This document shows positions 46,601-56,400 of a DNA stretch of 64,000 nucleotides, one piece after another. Origin of the DNA: Trichostrongylus colubriformis (Eukaryota; Nematoda; Chromadorea; Rhabditida; Trichostrongylidae); assembly GCA_963978905.1 (NCBI GenBank), contig OZ022256.1, positions 37,868,001-37,932,000 on the forward strand, in the 5' to 3' direction. The notes beneath the pieces were generated by a model that was not told where the DNA came from, made no database searches, and worked only from the letters and a program-made list of their open reading frames with translations. Position 1 is the stretch's first letter, and every line of letters begins with the position of its first letter. The translations under genes were made by a program, and so were the position numbers.

Positions 46601-47030
46601 CGATCCCCCGGGTCTCATTTCAAAGCTCCATGGGAAGTAAAATACCTTCCCTAGTAAGAAAGCTTTTGCCCATAACTTAGCATCCCTGGGTTGAGAGTCT
46701 GTCTGTCCGAAAAGTGTTCTCAAGGTACTTCAACTGAAAGGAAGCAATATCAATCATGTAACTCAAATGCGAACAAAAAGGATATTGTTAAAAGTTAGGT
46801 GAAATTGAAGAATAATTCTTGAAGTGATAGAAACGATTTAAATAGACATTGGACATTTACTTCACATAAAAAATACGAAATATGAACATGAAGAAGTAAA
46901 CAATGAGAGTCGAAATTTCTCGTAATTTTAACAGCATCTCTGGGGAACGCACCTTCCCTTCTAAAGCTTCTCTAGCGTCGATTTCGTTGCCGTCAGGCCC
47001 AAGAAGCGGTTTTCCAACGAACAACTCCAT
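31700..47030 (-). CDS. Nucleoredoxin/tryparedoxin-like protein, six exons over 15 kb
   Basis: Exons on the minus strand: 47030-46953, 42429-42364, 42279-42196, 38603-38542, 32125-32026 and 31762-31700. All splice sites are GT-AG and all phases agree (26+22+28+54 codons over two exons+20, then TGA), giving 150 residues. The protein is one thioredoxin fold: start MELFVGKPLLGPDGNEI, strand and active site ALYFSAMWCPSCRQFTPKLE, then FEIVLVSRDREDEDL, WLAIPFGDERIPEF, the cis-proline loop YEVPTIPALKVLNADGS, and a C-terminal helix FDEWLKEVKA. This is the nucleoredoxin/tryparedoxin layout; those proteins usually have WCPPC, here WCPSC. The two Cys needed for dithiol-disulfide exchange are both present. 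No signal peptide is seen, so it is probably cytosolic. Introns 1, 3 and 4 (4.5, 3.6 and 6.4 kb) are packed with transposons; introns 2 and 5 are 84 and 263 bp. The ATG is preceded directly by TTACTTCAG. Confidence 0.93.
32694..33969. repeat. Foldback repeat with GAGCCGA ends
   Basis: GAGCCGAGTTGAGCCCATCGAGCCGAATC at the left end pairs with GATTCGGCTCGGTGGGCTCAACTC at 33936-33960; GGAAACTTGCGATAAGAC pairs with its inverse at about 33898-33920. CGCGAGGTGTGCCTTTAA (33041) pairs with TTAAAGGCACACCTCGCG (33651). It also holds a diverged direct repeat (33185-33310 and 33730-33850). It lies in intron 4 of the nucleoredoxin-like gene; class unknown. Confidence 0.65.
34058..35447. mobile_element. Foldback element with TAA duplication, long copy
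   Basis: 1,390 bp from CAAGGGAAGGATGTTAAGTC to its inverse CTTGCCATCCTTCCCTTG, with TAA on both sides (34055-34057, 35448-35450). Outer arms (…GGGTTTATACCAATGATAGGGCTCGGGATGCC) pair over ~90 bases. A second, nested hairpin at about 34150-34350 (CTAGGCCGTGACCCTGTAACAGCCTGTGG and inverse) is probably another inserted foldback. Same family as 3865-4724. Confidence 0.85.
35209..35285 (-). ncRNA. tRNA-like Pol III module inside foldback element
   Basis: On the minus strand: CCGTGGCTCATAGGTAGTG (box A-like), an anticodon-like TTCTGCAGG, GTCATGGATTTGCTCCCTGCC (box B-like), then GGTGCGGG and TTTTTT. Homologous to the module in the copies at 3865 and 45562. Confidence 0.45.
35829..38115 (+). pseudogene. 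5'-truncated, decayed RTE retrotransposon, copy B
   Basis: Starts inside the endonuclease (GILINTHLSINSDS) and continues with APTSSYDESEPEAFF and KVVVGISNARI, where active elements have VGDFNAKI. The linker follows (…RREMKKVI…) and RT remains at 37290-37640, with KRGDERGNIFPPTLFSAALE for the RQGD block and FPDDIVLTPTIQQAKRVLADF for FADD. The C-terminal tail is at 37860-38110. Many stops and shifts. The 5' truncation is typical of target-primed insertion. It lies antisense in intron 4 of the nucleoredoxin-like gene. Confidence 0.85.
38152..38220 (+). ncRNA. Possible tRNA-derived SINE head
   Basis: GGTGGTTCAGTGACAGG fits box A and GGGATCAACGCCCGCC contains GATCAACGC, an exact fit to the box B pattern GWTCRANNC, about 50 bases downstream. 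It lies directly after the tail of RTE copy B. No T-run follows closely. It could be a SINE mobilised by RTE or a chance tRNA-like stretch. Confidence 0.35.
38735..40960 (+). pseudogene. Decayed CR1-like LINE with ORF1 and ORF2 remains
   Basis: Plus strand, in intron 3 of the nucleoredoxin-like gene. ORF1 part 38740-39240: ERSRSAIIAG...CAPTSVYRLEQ and then FSRPSLPKSEKDRLRNERAA, a nucleic-acid-binding-type charged region. ORF2 part: endonuclease at 39650-39930 (YRAINCSNL, CIICGDPNLPDI, where GDFN is expected) and reverse transcriptase near 40205-40360 (FADDVKIH; EWSLPLLKEKTKFM). After about 40700 only scattered matches remain. Frame breaks are numerous. Endonuclease-RT order and the FADDVK box fit CR1/jockey-type LINEs, not RTE. 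A mariner fragment interrupts it. Confidence 0.72.
39385..39600 (+). pseudogene. mariner transposase N-terminal fragment inside the LINE
   Basis: MPVVDTHQTRGVIHFEWSRG followed by KATEACEYINADW and, after a frame break, YETVRRWLVRFSNGETDMEN, then SGP. This is the paired helix-turn-helix head of mariner transposases (…GTKATEACKKINSVFGE…TVRRWFQKFRSGDFSLEDEPRSGRP in relatives). Nothing of the catalytic domain follows. It separates the ORF1 and endonuclease parts of the CR1-like LINE, so it went in after the LINE. Confidence 0.7.
40985..41046. repeat. Clustered palindromes TATATGGGGGTACCTA
   Basis: TATATGGGGGTACCTA occurs twice forward and once inverted (TAGGTACCCCCATATA) within 62 bases, making a perfect hairpin plus an extra arm. 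Intron 3 of the nucleoredoxin-like gene. Confidence 0.75.
42455..42757 (+). repeat. Single-arm copy of the 12.2-13.2 kb foldback repeat
   Basis: Shares AGCTTCCTAAGGATTGGCCTT, TGCTATGATCCGAAGTATCA, CCTCCGGAGGGGTTTCAGTG and CACCACCCAATATAAATCCC with both arms of the 12240-13205 repeat. It lies a few dozen bases upstream of exon 2 of the nucleoredoxin-like gene. Confidence 0.75.
43059..44434. mobile_element. Complete TA-flanked foldback element
   Basis: 1,376 bp. Ends TTGGGTTGAGGAATAGGTTC and ...GAAACTTATTTCCCAACCCAA, flanked by TA (43057-43058, 44435-44436). Both halves are inverted copies along their whole length, meeting near a perfect inner hairpin around 43690-43800 (AAAATCGAGCATTTT...). 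Sibling of 1-1122. No protein. Tc1/mariner-type TA duplication. It lies in intron 1 of the nucleoredoxin-like gene. Confidence 0.9.
44502..45392 (-). mobile_element. Internally deleted mariner element, copy 2
   Basis: 891 bp with the same TTAGGTTGATTCATAATAAA ends, flanked by TA (44500-44501, 45393-45394). Nearly identical to the copy at 21618-22515, differing by a few substitutions and small indels (for example a 5-base loss near 44680 and a 3-base loss near 45018). The transposase relic (minus, about 44580-45224) has the same junction lacking the first catalytic Asp block, so both copies come from one deletion derivative. Intron 1 of the nucleoredoxin-like gene. Confidence 0.93.
45562..46654. 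mobile_element. Foldback element of the TAA family, copy 2
   Basis: 1,093 bp from CTAGGGAAGGTATTTTAATT to its inverse; CAA at the left flank and TAA at the right (one mismatch from a perfect duplication). Arms of ~170 bases pair (GATCGATAGAGCT, AACGCTGATTATAACAGTGAAAACCAAAATTG). The interior around 46130-46290 is inverted relative to 4140-4290 of copy 1. It ends about 300 bases before exon 1 of the nucleoredoxin-like gene. Confidence 0.87.
46371..46442 (-). ncRNA. tRNA-like Pol III module inside foldback element
   Basis: Minus strand: CTCTGTGGCTTGGTGGTAGTG (box A-like), then CGTGGGTTTGCTTCCCGCC (box B-like), then GGTGCGGC and a run of seven T. It is the clearest of the three modules, with promoter-like boxes and an immediate oligo-T stop. 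Confidence 0.5.
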
Positions 47031-47041
47031 CTGAAGTAATT
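47031..47041 (-). promoter_or_regulatory. Probable spliced-leader acceptor
   Basis: On the minus strand ATTACTTCAG runs directly into the ATG of the nucleoredoxin-like gene. An acceptor with no space before the start codon is common where a nematode spliced leader is added. A far-upstream non-coding exon would give the same picture. Confidence 0.5.
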
Positions 47042-49500
47042 CGCATGTATTGAAGCTTTGCTAAATAACACATCACAAAACGAATAAATCCAACAAAGTT
47101 GCTACATGAAGATGCATATAACAACTTGAAGCAGTGCATTCTGCCCCATTCAAATACAAATGCTAGTCGGTCTACACATAGTTTGGAAGCCCCATGCAGC
47201 TAATTTCACTGCAGACCGTATTCTTTTCAAAAAAGCATGGGAACGGAATGCATATGGCAGAAGATTTGATGGATTCTCTGAATTCACTGCAATGATGAGC
47301 CCTAATAAGGCGCTAGGAAGAAAACGCTGAACAAGAACCTGTCAATCGTACAATTCAAAATTTTGCTGATGACAGCAATAGATAACGCAGTCTTTTCAAA
47401 AGATTAATTTTACTACGTATCACGAGAACTACAGATTTTGCAACACATATATATTGAGAAATATAATAAATGACGGCTGTCTGATGGCCTGCTCGGGTGG
47501 AAATGACCTGTCTTCGCGGAGTTTGTCAATTGACGACGTTTCCGATGCAGTAAACCATCAAAGAAGTCGAGTTAGGATCGGACGCTGCCGCTTTAGTTGA
47601 ACATGCACAAGAACATCGTGACAAACTAGTCGATGGGTACGAGAATGCTCCGGAGAAAAGGAGGACTTCTAGCAAAGTGGACATCATCGAAGAACAGAAA
47701 TGAACCAGCCGGCGCCCAGTACGCCCATGTCTCGATCAGCTCTGTCGACGAATCTTGCCGAAAAATGGCAGAATTCTTGAGTGAAACATGGATTGCCAAA
47801 ATGATTGATGGAGTTCCGAATGTTTCACGTGACACGTGAAACATAACTGTATTGCGAGGAAAGTGCAGTGTAGATACAGTAGTTAAAGACAGCATTAGGG
47901 GTAATGCGGTAATGGAGAAACTTTACAAGAAGTCACTCACATGGTAGTCCTGGGCCTAGGAGGGCTATCTGTGGCGAAATCCCGGTGGAAAATCGCCCCT
48001 CCAAGCTGTAGAAACCCTGCAAAACGCCGCAACCATGCAGCGGTTCCGCCTCTTGGACACAGCGGTTCCGCCTCCCGATGACGTAATTCCCGATTGACTG
48101 GGGTGAGAGCGACGAAGGAGATGCGGCAGGATCGAAGGTTTTGCGGCGCGCTTTCGCAGTTTCAGCTTGAAGCTCACTTCAAAAAATAGAATGTCGTATT
48201 TCCAAACATTCCCTTGTGTTTACTTGGCAACATGCCAATGGAAAACTAGATCAGACTACTCCCCTCTTGTCGGACAGGTCGTCCGCGTCGAGAATCAACA
48301 GTGGTAAGGGGGTCCTATTTTTCGGGTTTTTAGCCAATTCCGTCCGTTTTTTCTCCACTGTCCTGTTACTAGGCATCTCGATTTTCATATGCACTACTTC
48401 TTTTACTTTTCGTCCGACTTTCCCCTAATGATGCCTTTAAACGGGAAAAGTAGCAAGGTTAATAATATGCTCGCAGTTAACGCTTTACTTGGGGTGCACC
48501 ACATATGCTATTGAAATTCAGGATCATAATTACGATCATTAATGACCATCAGGAATCCGACACCCATCTTAAATGCTCAAACACCGGATCTACGTTTCTT
48601 CCGCTTCTTCATTGTAATTCGCTTTCTGCACACTCTTTTTGAGAGCATCCAGCGCGCGAGTATTTAGAAGTGGGCTATGGCTTCATGAATGAACGCGATA
48701 TTCTTAATGCGAAGATGTGTGGCGCAAGTCGCACCGAACGGTGTTTCTCGAATGTCTCATCATGGAGCGTGATGGTGCCCTGTAATACCCACGTGAATAG
48801 CTGTGATGGACAGGACAACTGCTACGCTTACCTTGACCGTTGCCCCACCCTTCTGGAATTGCGGGGGCACGAAAACACGATGGTAAGACGGCGAAAAAAG
48901 TAAAGGACAGCATTTTATCCCTCGTGTAAAAAGTCGTGTCATTCAGCTCTCCCTCTTACTGTTGCACTTCGCGATGCGTTTAAGAAATCTACAGACACAG
49001 CTCAATGAGACATTGCAAAAACCTTCGTTGAAAATTTAAAAACATTATTATTGCTCCCCCAACTCTCAAAGTACCACTGTTCGGATTTCATTTACAGGCA
49101 ACGCTTGCTATACCCATTCACAAAGACACTTTTCTCACGGCTCACATCCGCCAAGTACACAAAACAGAGATTAACGAAAGCGATAAAACTAAAGAGGCAA
49201 AATATTCTCAAAGTCATTGATAAGTAGAAGCAAGCTGTGGCTCACCACCATCATGAAAATACGGAGCCTTCAGGTGAGATGTAATATGCGGACTTCAGAA
49301 CACCTACGGTCAGGGTCAAGCCTCCGTCGAGGAATTCTCTACACGGGGGGGGGGGTGGTCGTATTTGGTCGGTTGGGAGGGGGTGGGGTAGAGGGGGAGG
49401 GGGTCGTAATCGTTGAGGCAATGATCAACGGGATTTCTCAGGCTGGGGGTCCAAAGTGTAAAGGGGATGATGTGACAGAACCGACTGACTTGTTTCGAAC
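47042..49500. other. No supported gene; repeats
   Basis: Contains the repeat partner of 11308-11428 at 49136-49246, a GC-rich segment at about 48000-48180 with repeated GCGGTTCCGCCTC, and G-runs at 49340-49410. A minus-strand stretch at 48600-48900 has short open pieces (VFVPPQFQKGGATVK before a GTAAGC donor; ALDALKKSVQKANYNEEAEE before a stop). They could be exons, but I could not join them in phase. Confidence 0.4.
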
Positions 49501-52500
49501 CCTATAATAATTTGACATAATCATCATAGACTCATGCATGGCGCGATCAACAACGAAGCCAGCCGATGCCATTAACCCTTTCGTAAATCCGCTGGCAGCG
49601 GAACCACGTACAGAAACACCTCCGGAATTCATCGATTGACCTTGAAAAGCATCTTTATCCGCGAGTACCACCGTGAATGAATACTCCAGAAACTACGGGA
49701 TGAAAGCGAAAAATCAGCTGACATGGACTTCTTCCATGTTCTACAACGATTGCAGGCACGTAAACTGGTGCTAGCAAGCCACTATGCGTTTCCGAATGGC
49801 CTTTGTATTCACTGAGAAAGGGAAGGAAACTCATATAGATTCCTGATACGATGTCACAACTTCGACGAAAAAATTTCTTCGACTGTCTTCCTTCGAGGTA
49901 ACTCCTTCCATCTTGGAGATATAGTGATCTTCAAGTAATCATTCGAAAATGGCAACCTCGTTCACATCAATAGTAAGCTCTGCAAGGATAGTAAAGCATC
50001 GTCCAACGTGGCCCGACTGTCTTAGTCTAACAAAAACAAAAATTCCGCGAAGTGAAAGGCGAGCATCAACGCATTGAACCAAAAAAGGTAATAAATGCAT
50101 TCCCGTCTTTTAAAAAACTAGATAGGATGATGTGATAAAGAAACTTGGCTGATGATCTGAATTTTGAATGACCTCATTTTAAAGACACGTGCTATCTTTA
50201 CAGAGCTGGAAAATAGCAAGTTTTATGCAAGGACTTAATGTCATAGTGACTGCTTTCATGTTAACAGATAAAGACATTAAGGACTGCGCTCTCTCTGCAT
50301 CGCTCCTATGGCGAGTGTATGATTACGCAAAGAGTATTTCAGTAGCAAAGAGATGTCGGAGCAAAGTCAGCGAAAACGGGAACCAGTTTTAAACTTATTG
50401 TTAGATATGCATTGCAGTGATCAATGAACATTTCATTTTCTTGCGTTTTAATCAGAAGTTCCCATAGTTAAGTGAACTGGTCAAATGACGCATAAGTTAA
50501 CAGTATCATATTGAGGAGAGTGTTGATGATAATAATAATAATCGATTTCCGACAATAAAGGAATAGCAAGAACACGCGAAAGCTGTGTTTCCGCTACATT
50601 AGACAAATAGTGAAGTACTACGAGAAGAGAGTGAAAAGATACAAGAAAACTCGAACTAAGGATGAGCAGAACGTGACGATTAGCCGATAAGGTCATTGCC
50701 GATTTGCTGATACTTTGAGCCACCCGCTACGCAAGCTAACTTAAAATTACAGTTTACCATTCCTCCGACTAAGCTACTACCGTAAAACTATATGTATACG
50801 CGGTCAGTCAAGGGATTCAGAAATTCGGCGCTTGCGCTTGCGAATCTTGCAGCGGTGATCCACTGATCACAAAAGAAACAACTGGTGTCAATCCTTACAA
50901 GGGTTACGATATGGATTTTATTGGGTCATTCCATAAGTAATGTCGTTTTTCTTCAAGCATAATTTTTTCCTAGGAAAGTACAAGTTTTCGCAGCATATGA
51001 TATATCTTCTGAAAGAAGTTTTCCTGCTCTACAAAATGACGTGTTCAGTTTTCGAGTATGTTAGAATGGGGCCGACATTTAGGCTGGCGAAGAGGTAGGT
51101 CCAGCCGACAAAAATTGGCCAAACCGGCAATCAATTGAAACACTATATTTCACTTCAGGAAAATCAACCAGCCATGCGTCACGTACTTAACCCTGACCTC
51201 TTCTACAATTTCCAATATTTGGTTGATCAAGAAGTCCTGTCATTCCTTTTCTAAAATCTTTTTTTTTTGAATGCACCCACACTTATCCAAAATGAAATTT
51301 TTTCTTTCAAACCCCTTGCTTAAAGTTGTTTCATGAACCACTTCGAAGAACATTTTCTGCTATATCAAAAACACCTTTCTAGTTTGTTTCGGCTGCGATT
51401 CAGATGGAGTTTTGATACCATGTGATAGGTGACAGTTAACATTTTTCACAATTTATTTTTTCTATGAGGAAATTAAGGAATCCGGTCAGTGATATTTCTC
51501 TGTTCCTACCCACCACCTCTTCTTGACATTTCACCATTCTTTCAACTGATTGGTTGAGAAAATTTTCTTGCCTTTGTTCGGAGAAATTGTCTAAAATCAC
51601 CGAGTTGTGGTGGAAAAACTAAATGCGGAAAAAGAGGCACATGACTTTCCAAGTTACCAGTTAGTGGAACTTGCAGAAGAGGTTGGGGCTAAGTACGGAA
51701 CACATGATTGGTTGGTTTTCCTCAAGTAAAATATAGTGTTTTAATTGATTGCCGGTTTGGCCAATTTTCGTCTGCTGGTCCTACTCTTCGCCAGCCTAAA
51801 TGTCGACGCCATTCTAACATACTCGAAAACTGAACAAGTCATTTTGTGGAGCAGAAAATGTGCTTCCGAGTGATATATGATATGCTGCAGAAACTTGTGA
51901 ATTTATGGCAAAAATTTTTGCTTGAAAAAAAAAACGACACTACTTATGGAATGACCCAATACATTGACTCAGAAACGCAATTACTTGAGCCGTCCGTTTA
52001 AGCGGTGTCTTGTAATGGGAGATGGGTAGTTTCAACTCAAGTATCTTGCAAATGCTCGAAAAAGTTCCGAATGAATAAAAACGAAGCGCAGTTTTTCACA
52101 GGTTAGGAAAAGAACAAAGCGAATCATTAGATAAGAAGATGGGCAAATCCTATACGACACCCATAGGCAAGGGCACCATCCCCTCAATGATGACCGAGAT
52201 TGATCGATCGCCACTGTCATATTAACCGGTCGCTAAACCCATCACGGCATGGAACGTCAAGAAGGTGATTCATCTCGTTTGGTGAAATATTTCAAATGTT
52301 TTGAAAAGAACTAAAAGTCTCGAACTGTTGCCAAGAAAAGCGTTTCCATGAAAGAAAATAGCGAAAAGTCTAGTCTAGAGAGAGAGGAGGGTTCCGATCG
52401 TTGCTATCAATATTTCGGCAACCACTGACCACCGCGAATCGGCAGCAATCTGCTTGGTGGTCAGTCGCGTGCGTTACGCATTCAAGGTCCCAGCTGCGGG

Positions 52501-53022
52501 AGGAGTTGAGTCTCATCAAGGAGTTATTATTTCTGGAGTTTTTTTTTTTTCAGAGAAACGTGTTCGATTATCAGTCAAGAGTAGAAAGAGATGTAGATTT
52601 GGCTCATGAGACCTTTTTTTTACTTCTGCAGCTAATCAAATTTGTCTCTGCGATGGACACGATGTATACTTTTTGGTTAAATTTCTGAAAGTGATGCATA
52701 GCGTAGAGGAAAAGGATTTCAACAGAGATATTCGGTAAATAATGCAGAGAAAACGAATAAAAGAAGCCTAGTCTGCTATCCGAAAGTAGGCTTCATCTGG
52801 TCAACCTGCTACTGGTACCTTATTCAGTCAGAGTAACCAGTAATCGAATATCTTCAAACAGATGGAGGAAAGCGCTACAATCAATTTTAAAGCATAAGTT
52901 AAAGGAATTATTACCCCCATTTATTGCAATCACATCCACGCTTTGGCAGACCAATGAACGCCTTTTTATGTTGAATGTTGCAGCGTCAGTAGTTGTTAAA
53001 ACAATGTGATTGCTGCCAGCAT
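49501..53022 (-). CDS. Candidate exons of an unrecognised gene
   Basis: Three minus-strand stretches look like exons. 53022-52915 (TTTCAG acceptor, GTAATA donor) encodes AGSNHIVLTTTDAATFNIKR... 50026-49957 (TTTGTTAG acceptor, GTTGCC donor) encodes LRQSGHVGRCFTILAELTID... 49692-49501 (CCCGTAG acceptor, GTTCGA donor) encodes FLEYSFTVVLADKDAFQGQ...ASGFTKGLMASAGFVVDRAM. The last two join in phase; the first ends in phase 1 while the second needs phase 2, so an exon is missing. A foldback element (50921-51959) lies between. The start would be upstream, where an RTE and Helitron sit. Composition is protein-like but I recognise no family, and the splice sites are not strong. Confidence 0.33.
50921..51959. 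mobile_element. TA-flanked foldback element, second family
   Basis: 1,039 bp. Ends TTGGGTCATTCCATAAGTAA (then TGTCGTTTTT) and the inverse, flanked by TA (50919-50920, 51960-51961). Arms of about 330 bases pair, including TTTAGGCTGGCGAAGAG and CAATCAATTGAAACACTATA. The tip resembles mariner-type ends. No protein; a non-autonomous Tc1/mariner-type element. Confidence 0.88.
51962..52914. other. No gene recognised
   Basis: Between the foldback and the right candidate exon. Nothing supported. Confidence 0.35.
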
Positions 53023-53439
53023 CTGAAAGATACACCGTTGGTCGAATAACAACTCCGAAACACAGCTATTTCTCGTCTTTGTGAGATGGCACAGGTACTC
53101 ATGAAGGGGGAGCAACCAGCTCTAGTATGCTAATGGAGTTAGGCGTATTCATCTATCATCTGTCCTGTAGCCGTACTGCTGTCAGTAACACAATACGAGG
53201 GATCACTATCTGTTTACTAGACATCTCTACAGCCCGAATACAGATATGGATACAGATCCCAAATCGTGGACGGTGAATCTGGCGCAGAGAACCTCGACCG
53301 AGTCCGAGGCACGGCAAGGCAGTGAGACACATTCATCAGTAGGGGTTCTTCACAGTTGCTGTGTTTGTACCTGAGGTTAAGATGTCATATCAGAAGAAGT
53401 CTGCATTGGTATGTCATGCTTTTATTTTTATGTAATATA

Positions 53440-56400
53440 CTTACTTAGATACTTAGATGGCCCGTCCTCACTGGTTGTGCGGGCCCCAACACGATTTCCA
53501 TTCGGTTCGTTTTTTCGCGATCGTCATCCAGCTCGTTCGTTGACTTCGTTGGTGGCGACCACGAGAATCAGCCGTTCTAGAATTTCTCATTAGTTTAACG
53601 TGTTCAACGAACACATCTCACCATCTTTTGGGAGGTCTTCCGCGGGGACGTGGACAATCCCAGGGGATCCACTCCACTGTTCTTCTTGTCCACCTATCGT
53701 CTTCTCTCCGCATTATATGACCGGCCCATCGGTGTTTGGCCTTCGATGCTTATTCCGCAGGGTCTCGTAGACGAGACATCTGCCTCAAATCGGAGCTGCG
53801 AAGCCGGCACGATATTGAGATAGGCGGGTGTACTTCAGAAGACATCTCTCGAGTGCTCTGTGAGTCACCTGCAAGGACTTCGCCGTGGCTGACGTATCAG
53901 GCCACGTCTCGGCAGTGTAACACAGAGCAGGAAGGACTGTCGAGTCGAATAGACGGGCGCGTAGGTCAGAATCCTTTAGCTGGTCGGTGGCCTCTTTAAT
54001 AGACCCGTAGGCTGACCATGCAGCTCTCCTTCTTCTGTCGAGCTCTTCCTTCATGTCGTTGTCCATGTTCATGGAACGCTCAAGATAGACGTACGACTTC
54101 GTTTCGGCGATGGGAGAGCCGTCGATTTTGACATTTCCTCCATCGCACCAGGCGTTCTTCATGAACTGTGTCTTCATCCGATTGATCCGCAGTCCGATCT
54201 TACTCCCGGCTTCGTTCAGCTCTCGGAGCATCGCCTCTGCTTCACTGGTACTACGCGAAAAGATGACGATGTCGTCTGCGAAACGAAGGTTCGAGAGGAA
54301 TTTTCCGTTCACACATATGCCCTTGTCGTCCCAGTCGAGCGACTTCATCACCCACTGCAATGCGGCAGTGAATAGCTCCGGCGAGATGGTGTCGCCTTGC
54401 CTAACGCCCTTTCCGATGGAGATATTGATTGGGCGTTGGAAGAGCTGTACTGTCGTAGAACAGCGGTGGTAGCAGTCAGCCAGGGTTCGAATATAGGACA
54501 CGTCCACTCCTTGGTTGACCAACGCAGACAGGATAGCATTCGTTTCGACGCTGTCAAAAGCCTTTTCATAATCGACGAAGGTTAGGACGAGGAGAAGATG
54601 GTATTCCCTGCAGAATTCAATGACCATCGCAAGGGTTTGAATGTGGTCCATGCAGCTGAATCCCTGACGGAATCCAGCTTGTTCGTATGGCTGGGCCTGC
54701 GCGATATTCGCGTTAGGATGATCTTCGTGAAAAGCTTGTAGAGCACGCTCAGCAAGCTAATCGGTCGGTAGTTGCGAAGATCATCCCTGTCACCTTTCTT
54801 GTGCAAGATTACAGTGCACAAACTCCTTCACTGATCCGGGATCCGCTCCTTCTGAAGGTAGGACGTCATATGTGCCGCGAGTAGTGAGTGCAGGACGTGG
54901 TTTCCTGCTCGAAGAAGATCGGCAGAGATCTTGTCTGGCCCTGGAGCCGTGCCGCTCTTCATACTCCTAATTGCGACTCGCACTTCAGACGGCAGAATCC
55001 TTAGTGGTGTTCCACCAGCGGGGATGTCTGGATCTGGCAGGGGTAGTGTGCAACGGAACACATTGATGTAGAGCCTCTCCGTGATTGACTCCATCTCGTA
55101 ACGGGAAGTGGTGACAGTTCCGTCTTCAGTTTTCAATGATGACAGCGGAATACTGAACTCGTTGAGGTCCCGACGGCACTTCTTCAGACTTCGTCTTTCC
55201 TGCGCCGCCTCTAGAATTCTTCTCTTCCTGTACTGCGCAAGATCCTCCTGTAACGCATTTCTGCAACTGGCAGTGATAACCAGTCGCTCGAGATGAGTTG
55301 CATTTGGATCCAGCCTCAAGCTTCTCCTCCTTTCAAGCAGCGTCTTGGTGTTCGATGAAATCCGATCGCTTCTGCTTGATTGTTGAAGACATGCAAGATC
55401 AGCACAGGTTTGCAACCCTTTGAGAAGCAGCTCGTAGTCTTCGGTCGGGTCCTCCACGACTCGCCAGTCATAACGGGATAGTGCCTCGTTTAGAAGGTTC
55501 TCGTCATACACGACTTGCTTCCTCCCCTTCGGCCGGTGACAGGTGTTCTTCTCCAGTCGAATGTCGGACCTGATTTTGGCCCGAAGAAGGCGATGATCGG
55601 CTTCACAACAGAAAGATGGCACCACGGAGGTGTCGTAGAGGCATCATCTTCTGTTTGTCAGAATGTGGTCGATCTCAGCATGAGTCGTGCCATTGGGTGA
55701 CTCCCATGTCCAGCGGCGGTGTTCCTTCTTCTCAAACAGCGAATTACCATGGAAGAGAAGTGCTGCAGACATGAGGTCAACGAGACGACTTCCGTTGTCG
55801 TTCCTATCCCTTATCCCGAATTTTCCGATCCTATGTTCCTCGCTGTTGTTTTCTAACCTTGCGTTGAAGTCACCGACAACGAATTTGTAGAAGGACTTCT
55901 CTTTGCGGATGACTTCTTCCAGGTGTTCATAGAACGCATCCAATTCGGAATCGTCAGCTGCTGCGTGTGGTGAGTAGCAGTTGATGATTGAGATGGTCTT
56001 CTGATGCGGTGGATGAAGGCGTAGAATGGCTAGACGAGGAGACAGAATCTCGTGAGAGTCGACGTGACGGACGACAGACGGGTGCACGACAAATCCAACG
56101 CCTCCGATATTCCGCGACGGGATCTTCTCTCCACGGATAACAAGAGTCCCGTCGTTGAACTGTCGTACGTCAGTTCTTCTGCTCTTTGTTTCTTGTAGCG
56201 CGATCACATGGAACTTGATGCGAGTCGCGCGTCGAGGAGAGCATAGAGATCGGCGTTGGACGAGACTGTTCTGGCGTTGTAGGTGCAGAGCTTAAGCAGT
56301 CTCCGTGCCGTGTACGAGGTGTGTCGTCATTGTCCAGAATCCATGAGGTCCTGCGCAACCCAAGATTTTTTCGCCTCTCACCGGTTGTCGTACCGTCCTA

